DNA of 26,935 nucleotides from Marinosulfonomonas sp. (lineage in GTDB: Bacteria > Pseudomonadota > Alphaproteobacteria > Rhodobacterales > Rhodobacteraceae). The stretch is from contig JALSJL010000095.1 in assembly GCA_026989405.1 (NCBI GenBank), positions 1-26,935 of the forward strand, given 5' to 3'. Each line of letters opens with the position of its first letter. Positions within the stretch are counted from its first letter, which is position 1. Below, piece by piece: positions 1 through 7,575 of this stretch. Below the pieces are notes generated by a model, which saw nothing but the letters and a program-made list of their open reading frames with translations, did not search any database and was not told the DNA's origin. Made by a program: the position numbers and the translations under genes.

Positions 1-1377
1 ATTCGCATCCTCCCCGGCACCCGCGTTCCCGCAGACGGACATGTCATTGAAGGCGAAAGCGAAATCGACCGCTCCTTGCTGACCGGCGAAAGCCTTCCGG
101 CGGCTGTCTCGAACTCGTCGGCAGTCAGCGCGGGCGAGGTCAACCTGACCGGCCCGCTGCTGGTGCGCGTGGAGGCCGCCGGCGAAGACAGTTCGTTGCG
201 GCGCATGGCCGAGCTTGTCGCGCTCGCTGAAAACTCACGCAACCGCTATACCTCGCTTGCCGACAGGGCCGCGGCAGTCTATGCGCCCGCGGTCCATATC
301 CTGGCGCTCCTGGCCTTCGGTGGCTGGTTTCTGGCCAGCGCGGATGTGCGACTGGCGCTCAACATTGCGGTCGCGGTGCTGATCATTACCTGCCCCTGCG
401 CGCTGGGGCTGGCCGTGCCTGCAGTCACGACGGCGGCCTCGGGGCGTCTGTTCAAGGAGGGCCTGCTGATCAAGAGCCCGACGGCGCTGGAGCGCCTGGC
501 CGAAGTGGACACGGTGGTCTTTGACAAGACGGGAACGCTGACCACCGGCACGCCCGACCTGATGGACGTCGAAAGTTACGCGGACGGTGATCTGGCGCTG
601 GCCGGCGCATTGGCGCAGGGCTCGGCGCACCCCCTGGCACAGGCCTTGTTGCGGGCCGTGTCGGCGCGTGGCGTGGAACTGGCGGATGTCGACAACATCA
701 CCGAAGTGCCCGGGCGCGGCGTGGAAGGAACCTGGCGCGGTGAAGTCGTCCGGCTTGGCCGGGCCGAATGGCTCGGGGCCAGCCCGGCCCGTTCGACGGC
801 AACCTGTCTGAAATCCGGTGACAACGACCCGGTGACGTTCCGTTTTCGCGACAGTCTGAAAACGGGCGCGAAAACGCTGATCGAGGATCTCGAGGCGCAG
901 GGCTATGACGTCATATTGCTGTCCGGGGACGTGCCGTCGTCGGTTGCCGAGATTTCCGGGCGCGTGGGCATCGAGGCATGGGAAGCCGAAATGATGCCGG
1001 CCGACAAGTCGGCGCGCATTGCGATGCTGGCAAAGACCGGGCGAAAGGTCTTGATGGTGGGCGACGGGTTGAATGATACCGCGGCGCTGGCCGGTGCGCA
1101 TGTGTCGATCTCCCCTGCCAACGCGCTGGAAGCGGCGCGGGTCGTTTCCGACATCGTGCTGCTGGGAGAGCAGCTGACGGCGATATCCGAGGCCATCCGG
1201 ACCTCACGTTCCGCAACCCGCCGGATCAAGGAAAATTTCGCAATCGCCGTGCTTTACAACCTGATCGCCGTGCCGATCGCGCTGGCAGGCCTGGCTACGC
1301 CGCTTGCCGCAGCGCTTGCCATGTCGGCGTCGTCGATATCGGTTTCCCTGAATTCGCTGAGGCTCGTGAAAAAATGA
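1..1377 (+). CDS. ccoI: Cbb3-type oxidase copper-transporting P-type ATPase CcoI (5' truncated by window edge)
   Basis: This is the C-terminal 458 codons of a heavy-metal P1B-type ATPase; the reading frame is open from base 1, so the metal-binding domain and first membrane helices lie outside the window. Visible in order are the actuator-domain TGES loop (bases 79-90), the membrane CPC metal-binding motif in ITCPCALG, the phosphorylation motif DKTGT, the nucleotide-binding HP motif in GSAHPLAQ, the hinge motif GDGLNDTAAL and two final membrane helices ending SSISVSLNSLRLVKK. Assignment to CcoI (FixI) rather than a general CopA rests on the next gene, ccoS, which overlaps the stop codon by four bases (ATGA). 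CcoI supplies copper from the cytoplasm for the CuB site of cbb3 cytochrome oxidase. The ATPase family call is near certain; the CcoI subtype comes from context. Confidence 0.95.
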   Translation: MRILPGTRVPADGHVIEGESEIDRSLLTGESLPAAVSNSSAVSAGEVNLTGPLLVRVEAAGEDSSLRRMAELVALAENSRNRYTSLADRAAAVYAPAVHILALLAFGGWFLASADVRLALNIAVAVLIITCPCALGLAVPAVTTAASGRLFKEGLLIKSPTALERLAEVDTVVFDKTGTLTTGTPDLMDVESYADGDLALAGALAQGSAHPLAQALLRAVSARGVELADVDNITEVPGRGVEGTWRGEVVRLGRAEWLGASPARSTATCLKSGDNDPVTFRFRDSLKTGAKTLIEDLEAQGYDVILLSGDVPSSVAEISGRVGIEAWEAEMMPADKSARIAMLAKTGRKVLMVGDGLNDTAALAGAHVSISPANALEAARVVSDIVLLGEQLTAISEAIRTSRSATRRIKENFAIAVLYNLIAVPIALAGLATPLAAALAMSASSISVSLNSLRLVKK

Positions 1378-1532
1378 ATGTGCTGGTCATCCTCATTCCG
1401 GTGTCATTGCTGCTTGGCGGGCTGGGGCTGGCGGCCTTTTTCTGGGCCATCGGTCACCGCCAGTTCGAAGACCCGGAAGGCGACAGCTACCGGATCCTGA
1501 CCGAGGATTACGACGACCGGCCCAAGGAATAG
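1374..1532 (+). CDS. ccoS: Cbb3-type cytochrome oxidase assembly protein CcoS
   Basis: A 52-residue single-span membrane protein starting MNVLVILIPVSLLLGGLGLA, followed by AFFWAIGHRQFEDPEGDSYRI-type sequence and an acidic tail. The hydrophobic N-terminal helix, the short WAI-x-x-x-QF-(E/D)D-x-E/D-x-x-x-x-RIL segment and the length all match CcoS, which is needed for cofactor insertion into cbb3 oxidase. The start ATG overlaps the ccoI stop as ATGA, so translation is probably coupled. A second ATG at 1378 is out of frame and not used. This is the end of the ccoGHIS-type cluster; convergent tesA follows after 174 bases. Confidence 0.93.
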   Translation: MNVLVILIPVSLLLGGLGLAAFFWAIGHRQFEDPEGDSYRILTEDYDDRPKE

Positions 1533-1600
1533 GCCAAAGCATGTTGCTCATGAGCGGGCACCGGTCTTGAGCTTGTCGGACCTGCGAAAACAGCGCGTTG

Positions 1601-1707
1601 GAGCATGTCGCACAAGACTGGATTCAGCCTGGCACACCATAGAGGGCAGGCGGCTGCCCGGCTGGGCGCGGCCCGGCAAAGCGGGTGTGATTTGACGCGA
1701 CATGCTC
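1601..1707. repeat. Foldable inverted-repeat element (REP/MITE-like) at a convergent junction
   Basis: Seen directly: a perfect 11-bp terminal inverted repeat, GAGCATGTCGC at 1601-1611 and GCGACATGCTC at 1697-1707. Inside it, CACACC (1633-1638) can pair with GGTGTG (1684-1689). Two nested hairpins follow: GGGCAG/CTGCCC (1644-1659, 4-nt loop) and a 7-bp stem at 1661-1677 with one G-U pair. The element fills the gap between ccoS and the tesA-like gene, and its right arm ends in the TAG stop of the esterase. I recall repeated elements with similar AGCATGTCG ends in other alphaproteobacterial genomes, but only one copy is in this window, so its repeat nature is inferred. It may also act as a bidirectional terminator. 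The preceding 1533-1600 holds only a 10-bp palindrome (GCTCATGAGC, 1546-1555). Confidence 0.6.
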
Positions 1708-2414
1708 TAGCCGCCACCGTCGTCTTCTGCCCGTTTCCGTTCAGCCCGCTCCAGCAGTTGCTTCACCTGCGGGCCGATGTCTTCGACAATTTTCGCGACA
1801 CCGCGCTTGTTGGGGTGAAGGGCGTCGGCCTGAAAAAAGGTCTCCAGCGTTTCGGCGCGGTCCGGCAAGTTGGCCAGCGCGGCCAGAAAGTTCTCATGAA
1901 GCGCGACATCGTATTTTTCGGCAAGTTCCGGGTATATGGCGTTGAATTCCCGGGCATATTGCGGGCCAAAATTGCCCGGCGCCGCGATCCCCACCAGAAG
2001 CACTTCGGGACCGTTCTCGGTGGCCACCGAAAGAATGGCCTCAAGATTGCCGCGCACCTCGCCAGGGTCGATGCCGCGCAGCGCGTCATTGCCGCCAAGC
2101 GCCACGATCAGGGCATCAGGCCGCCCGTTCATCGCCCACCCGATGCGAGAGCGCCCGCCCCGCGTCGTGTCGCCCGAGACGCCCGCATTCACGACCTCGA
2201 CGTCCAGACCGGAGCGTCGCAGCCATCGTTCCAGTTGCGGCACGAACCCGTCTTCGGGCGGCAGGCCGAAACCCTGGACCAGACTGTCGCCCAGGGCGAC
2301 CAGCCTGAGCGGCTTGGCCCAGGCGCCTGGTGCGGCCCATGTCAGCACCGCAATCAGACCCAGCACCGCCATCAGCGGCCATGCGCCCCGTTTCGGCCAA
2401 TCCGGCATCGCCAT
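1707..2414 (-). CDS. tesA: Periplasmic SGNH/GDSL esterase, TesA-like (arylesterase / lysophospholipase family)
   Basis: A 235-residue SGNH hydrolase. A signal peptide is visible (PKRG, hydrophobic core, cleavage after APGAWA near residue 33). The nucleophile block is LVALGDSL (Ser about residue 44), followed by the Gly block NAGVSGDT, the Asn block ALGGNDALRG and the catalytic Asp/His block DALHPNKRG near the C terminus. This order and size match the TesA/arylesterase family, which hydrolyses acyl esters and thioesters in the periplasm. I chose the ATG at 2414 because AGAGGT lies 6 bases upstream; in-frame ATGs at 2429, 2435 and 2498 have worse spacing, and the last would run into the divergent ABC gene's leader. 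It is divergent from the ybbA/ybbP-like genes, as tesA is in E. coli. Exact substrate is not known. Confidence 0.9.
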   Translation of the reverse strand: MAMPDWPKRGAWPLMAVLGLIAVLTWAAPGAWAKPLRLVALGDSLVQGFGLPPEDGFVPQLERWLRRSGLDVEVVNAGVSGDTTRGGRSRIGWAMNGRPDALIVALGGNDALRGIDPGEVRGNLEAILSVATENGPEVLLVGIAAPGNFGPQYAREFNAIYPELAEKYDVALHENFLAALANLPDRAETLETFFQADALHPNKRGVAKIVEDIGPQVKQLLERAERKRAEDDGGG

Positions 2415-2488
2415 TTGTTTACCTCTCATGGTCATCTTGCAGGTGACTCTCCTATTTCTGTGTGGTGTGGTCAAATCGGCAGGTCTGC

Positions 2489-2493
2489 AGGAG
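2489..2493 (+). promoter_or_regulatory. Shine-Dalgarno deciding a TTG start
   Basis: AGGAG lies 8 bases upstream of the TTG at 2502. No ATG or GTG in this frame precedes the conserved start of the ABC ATPase with suitable spacing, so this site fixes the TTG start. Confidence 0.6.
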
Positions 2494-2501
2494 CGCAAGG
2501 G

Positions 2502-3191
2502 TTGAGCATCATTTCATTGAAAAACGTATCCCTGACACTGGCGGGGAATGCCGGCGCAGTTGAAATCCTGCATGACATCACGCTCGAAATCGAGGCGGGC
2601 CAGTCAACCGGCCTGGTTGGCCCATCCGGGTCGGGGAAGTCTTCATTGCTCATGTTGCTTGGTGGGCTTGACCGGGTATCCAGCGGCCAGATCAGCGTGC
2701 TCGGCCGGGATTTGTCTGCCATGGACGAGGATGCGCTGGCCCGGTTCCGGCGCGAGCACATGGGGATCGTCTTTCAGTCGTTTCACCTGATCCCGACCAT
2801 GACCGCTCTTGAAAACGTCACCACACCGCTGGAACTTGCGCGCGTGGGCGATGCGGAAGAACGGGCCAGATCCGAGCTGGCGTCGGTCGGGCTTTCCGAC
2901 CGGCTGCATCACTACCCCGCGCAATTGTCGGGCGGCGAACAGCAGCGGGTCGCCCTGGCGCGCGCCGGGGTCGTGCGCCCGGACATCCTGCTGGCCGATG
3001 AGCCGACGGGGAACCTGGATGCCGCAACCGGGCAGGTCATCATGAACATGCTGTTCGAACTGGCCGCGCGCCATGGCACCACGCTGATCCTTGTGACGCA
3101 CGCGCGCGAACTGGTCGATCGCTGCGACCGGGTGGTCGAGCTTCGCGATGGCCGGGTGTTCTCGGCGCCACCGGGCGGGGCCGCGGGATGA
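2502..3191 (+). CDS. ybbA: ABC transporter ATP-binding protein, YbbA/LolD-like
   Basis: A 229-residue ATPase of the FtsE/LolD/MacB subgroup. Visible motifs are Walker A GPSGSGKSS (about residues 40-48), Q-loop VFQSFHLIPTMTALENV, signature LSGGEQQRVALARA, Walker B ILLADEPTGNLD and the switch histidine in LILVTHARE. The start is TTG, set by AGGAG 8 bases upstream; the protein then begins (M)SIISLKNVSL, the usual family start. Its stop overlaps the permease start as ATGA, so the two are co-translated. With the following FtsX-type permease and the divergent esterase it reproduces the tesA-ybbA-ybbP neighbourhood. In this class the ATPase usually drives a mechanotransmission-type transporter acting on envelope substrates; the substrate is unknown. 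Confidence 0.9.
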   Translation: MSIISLKNVSLTLAGNAGAVEILHDITLEIEAGQSTGLVGPSGSGKSSLLMLLGGLDRVSSGQISVLGRDLSAMDEDALARFRREHMGIVFQSFHLIPTMTALENVTTPLELARVGDAEERARSELASVGLSDRLHHYPAQLSGGEQQRVALARAGVVRPDILLADEPTGNLDAATGQVIMNMLFELAARHGTTLILVTHARELVDRCDRVVELRDGRVFSAPPGGAAG

Positions 3192-5722
3192 GCATCGCCG
3201 TTGCGCTCAGGATCGCCCGGCGAGAGATGCGCGGTGGCCTGCGGGGCTTTCGCGTCTTTCTGGCCTGCCTTGCCCTGTCGATCGCGGCCATTGCGGCGAT
3301 TGACAGCGTTCGGACCGGAATAGAAACCGGGCTGGAGCGCGAAGGCGCCTCCATTCTCGGAGGCGACGCAGAGATCGAACTTACATACCGCTTTGCCTCC
3401 GAGCCGGAGCGCCGGTGGATGGAAGGCGCAGCCCTTGCGGTTTCTCAGATTGCCGACTTCCGTTCGATGGCCACAACCGGCACCGGGGACGACGCGCGCC
3501 GGGCCCTGACGCAGGTGAAAAGTGTTGACGAGAATTATCCGCTGTATGGCTCGGTCCGGCTGGAACCGGACATGCGCCTGGCGGATGCGCTTGCCGGGGA
3601 AAACGGCCTGCCCGGCGCCGTCGTGGCACCCGCTCTGGCCGAGCGTCTGCAATTGCCGGTCGGTGGCCGATTTCGCCTCGGCGGGCAACAGTTTGTCCTG
3701 ACGGCGTTGCTGGTGCGTGAGCCCGACAATGTCACAGGGTCATTCACCCTGGGGCCACGCACCTTGGTGCGAACCACCGATCTTGCGGGGTCGGGGCTGC
3801 TGTCCCCCGGCACGCTGTTTGAAACCGGATACCGGCTGAAACTCGCGCCTGGTGTTGATCTCGACGCGCTGCAGGCGGCCGCCAGGGACGCCATGAAAGG
3901 CGGGGCCTTTCGCTGGCGAGACAGGCGCAACGGCGCGCCGGGGATCCGCGATTTCGTCGATCACCTGGCAGTGTTTCTGTCGCTGGTCGGCCTGGCGGGG
4001 CTGGCTGTGGGCGGGGTCGGTATTTCCGTGGCCGTGCGCAGTTTCCTGGAAGAAAAACTGCCCACGATTGCGACGCTCAAGGCAATCGGGAGCGACCGGT
4101 CGACGATTTTCATGATCTATGCCTTTCAGATCGGTGCAATGGCGGGGCTGGGGATCGTGCTGGGGCTGTTGCTGGGGGCAAGTGCCCCGCTGGCGCTGGC
4201 CCCCCTGATTCGCGCCCGGCTGCCGGTGCCGGTCGATATCGGCATCCATGCCGGCCCGTTGGCCGTGGCGGCGGCCTATGGCGTGCTTGCGGCCGCGCTG
4301 TTTGCCCTCTGGCCGCTTGCACGCACCGAACGCATTCGCCCGGCGACCCTTTTTCGCTCGGCCGCGACCGGAATTGCCGGCTGGCCGCGCTGGCGATACA
4401 TCCTGTCGGCCGGCGTCATCCTGGCCCTGTTGCTTGGCATGGCCGTCATCGCCACAGGCGCGCCCGGGCTGACGCTCTGGGCGGCATCGGGGCTGTTTGC
4501 AGCGGCCTTCGCTCTGGGGCTGGCCGCGCGCGGTATACGGTTGCTGGCCCGCCTGAGTTCCAGGCGAAACCTGACGCGCCGCTTGCCGGCGGTGCTGCTG
4601 GGGCTGAGGGCCGTTGCCGGCCCCGGTTCGGAGGCGCGCGTGGTCGTGATGTCGCTTGGTCTCGGGCTTTCGGTTCTGGCAACCATCGGGCAGATTGACA
4701 GCAATCTTCGGGCGGCCATATCCCGGGATCTTCCCGATGTGGCGCCGTTGTTTTTCGTGGTCGATATCCAGCCTGACCAGATCGCCCGCTACCGGTCGCT
4801 TCTGGAAAAGGACCGCGATGTCGAAAAGCTCCGCACCGCGCCCATGCTGCGGGGGGTGATCACCGAGATCAATGGCCGCCCGGCACGCGAAGTGGCCGGG
4901 GATCATTGGGTTCTGGCAGGCGATCGGGGCATCACATATGCCGACCGCCCTCCGGACCAGGGAAAGCTGGTGGCCGGGACGTGGTGGCCCCCCGGCCATG
5001 AGGGGCCGCCGCAAGTGAGCTTTGCAGCCGACGAAGCCGAAGAACTGGGGCTGAAGCTTGGCGACCGGCTGACGGTCAATGTTCTGGGGCGTGACATCGA
5101 GGCGGAAATCACCAGCTTGCGGGATGTGGATTTTTCCAGCGCGGGCATGGGGTTCGTTCTGACGATGAACCCCAAGGCGCTGGCCGGCGCGCCACACAGC
5201 TACATTTCGACAATTCATGCCGGCAAGGAGGCCGAGGGGCGTTTGCTGCGTGTTCTTGGCGAAGAATTCCCCAACGTCACGGCCATCAGTGTCCGGGAGG
5301 CCATTGAGCGGGTGGCCGACATCCTGGCATCGATCTCGGCGGCCCTGGTCTATGGTGCGCTTGCAACCCTGCTGACCGGGGCGGTGGTATTGATCGGTGT
5401 CGCGGCGGCCGGCGCGCGCGGGCGCGCGTTTGAGGCATCGGTTCTCAAGACATTGGGCGCGACGGGCGGGTTGGTGCAGATGAGTTTCCTGTTCCGGTCG
5501 CTGATCCTGGGGGCCGCGGCGGGGGCTGTGGCGGTTTCGGCGGGAGCCGGGGCGGCCTGGGCCGTCATGACTTTCGCGATGAAATCCGGGTATGAATTCG
5601 CGCCAATGTCAGCCCTTGTTGTCATCGCCAGCGGGATGTTGGTGAACGTGGTGGCCGGCGCGGTTTTCCTGGGGCGGTCGCTGGCCGAGCCGCCGGCGCG
5701 GATCCTGCGCGACAGACAGTGA
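3188..5722 (+). CDS. ybbP: ABC transporter permease, YbbP-like (FtsX/MacB core domains)
   Basis: An 844-residue inner-membrane permease. An N-terminal helix (residues about 20-40, FRVFLACLALSIAAIAAID) is followed by a periplasmic domain. A first FtsX core starts near residue 260 (VFLSLVGLAGLAVGGVGISV then LPTIATLKAIGSDRSTIF). Further helices and a second periplasmic domain follow, and a second FtsX core lies near the C terminus (ALVYGALATLLTGAVVLIGV, then ASVLKTLGATGGLVQMSFLF). The duplicated core with the conserved A-T-L/S-V-L-K-x-(I/L)-G motif is typical of YbbP, which is about 800 residues in E. coli. The ATG overlaps the ATPase stop by four bases. It probably pairs with that ATPase; a role in lipid or lysophospholipid handling with the neighbouring esterase is inference from gene order only. 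Confidence 0.9.
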   Translation: MSIAVALRIARREMRGGLRGFRVFLACLALSIAAIAAIDSVRTGIETGLEREGASILGGDAEIELTYRFASEPERRWMEGAALAVSQIADFRSMATTGTGDDARRALTQVKSVDENYPLYGSVRLEPDMRLADALAGENGLPGAVVAPALAERLQLPVGGRFRLGGQQFVLTALLVREPDNVTGSFTLGPRTLVRTTDLAGSGLLSPGTLFETGYRLKLAPGVDLDALQAAARDAMKGGAFRWRDRRNGAPGIRDFVDHLAVFLSLVGLAGLAVGGVGISVAVRSFLEEKLPTIATLKAIGSDRSTIFMIYAFQIGAMAGLGIVLGLLLGASAPLALAPLIRARLPVPVDIGIHAGPLAVAAAYGVLAAALFALWPLARTERIRPATLFRSAATGIAGWPRWRYILSAGVILALLLGMAVIATGAPGLTLWAASGLFAAAFALGLAARGIRLLARLSSRRNLTRRLPAVLLGLRAVAGPGSEARVVVMSLGLGLSVLATIGQIDSNLRAAISRDLPDVAPLFFVVDIQPDQIARYRSLLEKDRDVEKLRTAPMLRGVITEINGRPAREVAGDHWVLAGDRGITYADRPPDQGKLVAGTWWPPGHEGPPQVSFAADEAEELGLKLGDRLTVNVLGRDIEAEITSLRDVDFSSAGMGFVLTMNPKALAGAPHSYISTIHAGKEAEGRLLRVLGEEFPNVTAISVREAIERVADILASISAALVYGALATLLTGAVVLIGVAAAGARGRAFEASVLKTLGATGGLVQMSFLFRSLILGAAAGAVAVSAGAGAAWAVMTFAMKSGYEFAPMSALVVIASGMLVNVVAGAVFLGRSLAEPPARILRDRQ

Positions 5723-5741
5723 CGACAACACACGATTTCGC

Positions 5742-5770
5742 TTGACGATAATGCGGCTCTGGCCTACCAC
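5742..5770 (+). promoter_or_regulatory. Probable sigma-70 promoter of tRNA-Met
   Basis: A TTGACG -35 box at 5742-5747 and a weak TACCAC -10 at 5765-5770 are separated by 17 bases. The predicted start would lie about 5-7 bases before the mature tRNA. The -35 is close to consensus; the -10 is poor, as often seen in alphaproteobacteria. Confidence 0.5.
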
Positions 5771-5781
5771 GCATGCGCTTT

Positions 5782-5858
5782 GGCGGAGTAGCTCAGTTGG
5801 TTAGAGCAGCGGAATCATAATCCGCGTGTCGGGGGTTCAAGTCCCTCCTCCGCTACCA
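5782..5858 (+). tRNA. tRNA-Met (anticodon CAT), elongator type
   Basis: A 77-base gene with encoded CCA. Acceptor GGCGGAG pairs with CTCCGCT (first pair G-U), the D arm is GCTC/GAGC, and the anticodon stem GCGGA/TCCGC encloses the 7-base loop ATCATAA with CAT in the middle. The T arm is GGGGG TTCAAGT CCCTC; discriminator A precedes CCA. The initiator tRNA is excluded because the three G-C pairs typical of the initiator anticodon stem and the unpaired first acceptor base are absent. A lysidine-modified tRNA-Ile2 also carries CAT and cannot be excluded by anticodon alone, but overall the sequence resembles alphaproteobacterial elongator tRNA-Met. Confidence 0.92.
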
Positions 5859-5873
5859 ACCCTTTCCTGATAT

Positions 5874-6053
5874 TCAGTGCTGGCGTGATCCTGGACCGGT
5901 TTTCGGACGGCCGCGAGGGCTCGTCCCGCGGCGGGGCTTGTTGTCGGGCAGGGGCTCGGAGTTCAAGTCGGCGGGGCTCTGAATTTGATCAAATATTGTG
6001 ACCGATGCCCGTTTGTCGTTGACCTGCCGGAAAAAAGCCCGAAGAGTCTGCAT
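5874..6053 (-). CDS. Possible small hypothetical protein (59 aa)
   Basis: An open frame of 59 codons from ATG 6053 (75 codons if the ATG at 6101, inside the aldehyde dehydrogenase gene, is used). It starts MQTLRAFFRQVNDKRASVTI, has a middle segment QSPADLNSEPLPDNKP and ends with a basic, proline-rich tail (RRGTSPRGRPKTGPGSRQH). Third codon positions in the middle segment are almost all G or C, like real genes in this genome, which is the main argument for coding. Against it: no clear ribosome binding site, only 31 bases to the divergent dehydrogenase start, and no family recognised. The basic tail would fit nucleic-acid binding, but that is a guess. Confidence 0.35.
   Translation of the reverse strand: MQTLRAFFRQVNDKRASVTIFDQIQSPADLNSEPLPDNKPRRGTSPRGRPKTGPGSRQH
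5983..5994. promoter_or_regulatory. 12-bp perfect palindrome upstream of aldehyde dehydrogenase
   Basis: ATTTGATCAAAT is a perfect palindrome about 90 bases before the dehydrogenase start. It lacks the four-base spacer of an Fnr site (TTGAT-N4-ATCAA), so Fnr control is not supported. It could be an operator for an unknown regulator or chance AT-rich sequence. Confidence 0.25.
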
Positions 6054-6084
6054 CTGGTACGGGCTATCAAAATGGGGATCCGAA

Positions 6085-7521
6085 ATGCTTGAGAAGCGCA
6101 AATTTTATATTGACGGTGCGTGGGTTGACCCGATTTCGGGCCGGGACCTTGACGTGATCGACCCTTCGAACGAAGAGGTTTGCGCGGTCATTTCCCTGGG
6201 TGGACAGGAAGACACGGATGCCGCCGTCTCGGCCGCCCGGCGGGCCTTTGACGGTTGGAGCCAATCGACCAGGGCCGAGCGGCTGGACGCGCTTGAGGCG
6301 CTGCTGGCGGCCTACAATGCGCGTGCCGACGAGATGGCGGAAGCGATGAGCCTGGAAATGGGGGCGCCGATCGATCTGTCGCGCAGCTCTCAGGTCGGGG
6401 CGGGGTCCTGGCACATCGAGGAAACCATAGATGCGCTGAAGGATTTCGAGTTTGATCAGATGTTGGGCGATCACGCCCCGATGGACCGAATTCTATATGA
6501 GCCCGTGGGGGTTGCGGGACTGATCACGCCCTGGAACTGGCCGATGAACCAGGTTGCGCTGAAGGTCGCCCCGGCGATTGCCGCGGGGTGCACGATGGTG
6601 CTCAAACCTTCGGAAATTGCACCGCTTTCGTCGCTTCTCTTTGCCGAAATGGTGGATGAGATCGGTCTGCCGGCCGGTGTATTCAACCTGGTGAACGGCG
6701 ACGGCCCCGGTGTGGGCAGCCAGATGTCTGCCCACCCGGATATCGACATGATTTCCTTCACCGGGTCGTCGCGCGCCGGCAAGCTGATTTCGAAATCGGC
6801 CGCCGACACGATCAAGCGTGTCAGCCTTGAGCTGGGCGGCAAGGGCGCCAACCTGATTTTTGCCGATGCCGACGACAAGGCGGTCGTGCGCGGGGTTCGG
6901 CACTGTTTCCAGAATTCGGGCCAGTCGTGCAATGCGCCGACCCGGATGATGGTCGAGGCCGCACGCTACGATGAAGCGGTCGAGCAGGCGGCGGCAGAGG
7001 CGGAAAAGACCGCCGTGGATGTGGCAAGCAAGCCGGGGCGCCACATCGGGCCGGTTGTTTCGCAACTTCAATACGACAAGATCCAGGGGCTGATCCAGAA
7101 AGGCATCGAAGAAGGTGCGCGGCTGGTGGCGGGCGGCCTCGGGCGGCCGGAAGGACACAACCGGGGCTATTTCGTGCGCCCGACGGTGTTTGCCGACGTG
7201 ACCCCGGACATGACCATCGCACAGGAGGAAATCTTCGGGCCGGTTCTTTCGGTGATGAAGTTCGGCAGCGAAGACGAAGCCCTGAAGGTTGCCAACGATA
7301 CGGTCTACGGGCTGACGAACTATGTGCAGACCCAGGATCGGGAGCGGGCAAGACGGCTGGCCCGGCGCCTGCGTTCGGGGATGGTCGAGATCAACGGCCA
7401 TTCACGCGGAAAGGGCGCGCCGTTTGGTGGCTACAAGCAGTCGGGCAACGGCCGCGAAGGCGGGCTTTGGGGGCTGCATGAGTTCCTGGAAGTGAAATCG
7501 GTCGGCGGCTGGGAAGAATAG
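6085..7521 (+). CDS. NAD(P)-dependent aldehyde dehydrogenase family protein
   Basis: A 478-residue cytosolic aldehyde dehydrogenase of normal family length. Visible are the nucleotide-binding segment ITPWNWPMNQ, KPSEIAP, the FTGSSRAGK Rossmann turn, the general-base Glu in LELGGKG (about residue 249), the nucleophile Cys in QNSGQSCN (about residue 282), and the C-terminal EEIFGPVLSV and PFGGYKQSGNGREGG motifs. Start ATG 6085 follows GGGGA with suitable spacing; an open frame continues upstream to 5998 but lacks family similarity there. It oxidises an aldehyde to the acid; the specific substrate cannot be told. It stands alone, with tRNA-Met upstream and convergent putR downstream, so it is probably monocistronic. 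Confidence 0.92.
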   Translation: MLEKRKFYIDGAWVDPISGRDLDVIDPSNEEVCAVISLGGQEDTDAAVSAARRAFDGWSQSTRAERLDALEALLAAYNARADEMAEAMSLEMGAPIDLSRSSQVGAGSWHIEETIDALKDFEFDQMLGDHAPMDRILYEPVGVAGLITPWNWPMNQVALKVAPAIAAGCTMVLKPSEIAPLSSLLFAEMVDEIGLPAGVFNLVNGDGPGVGSQMSAHPDIDMISFTGSSRAGKLISKSAADTIKRVSLELGGKGANLIFADADDKAVVRGVRHCFQNSGQSCNAPTRMMVEAARYDEAVEQAAAEAEKTAVDVASKPGRHIGPVVSQLQYDKIQGLIQKGIEEGARLVAGGLGRPEGHNRGYFVRPTVFADVTPDMTIAQEEIFGPVLSVMKFGSEDEALKVANDTVYGLTNYVQTQDRERARRLARRLRSGMVEINGHSRGKGAPFGGYKQSGNGREGGLWGLHEFLEVKSVGGWEE

Positions 7522-7532
7522 TGCCATTGGAG

Positions 7533-7553
7533 GAGGGGGCTGTCTGCCCCCTC
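7533..7553 (+). terminator. Hairpin terminator after aldehyde dehydrogenase
   Basis: GAGGGGGC and GCCCCCTC form a perfect 8-bp stem around the loop TGTCT, 11 bases after the stop codon. There is no real T-run, so it may work weakly or serve mRNA stability. Confidence 0.5.
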
Positions 7554-7575
7554 TGGCCGCTTTCAGCGCCCATTC

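Noticed and set aside
3740..5218. A 492-codon minus-strand open frame inside the ABC permease gene
   Set aside because: It is antisense to a well-supported FtsX-type permease and shows low-complexity Arg/Gln/Pro-rich sequence typical of shadows in high-GC DNA.
5983..5994. Fnr/Anr box
   Set aside because: TTGATCAA lacks the four-base spacer between TTGAT and ATCAA half-sites.
5859..6084. Integration site downstream of tRNA-Met
   Set aside because: tRNA 3' ends often serve as attachment sites, but no integrase and no direct repeat of the tRNA 3' end is seen in the window.
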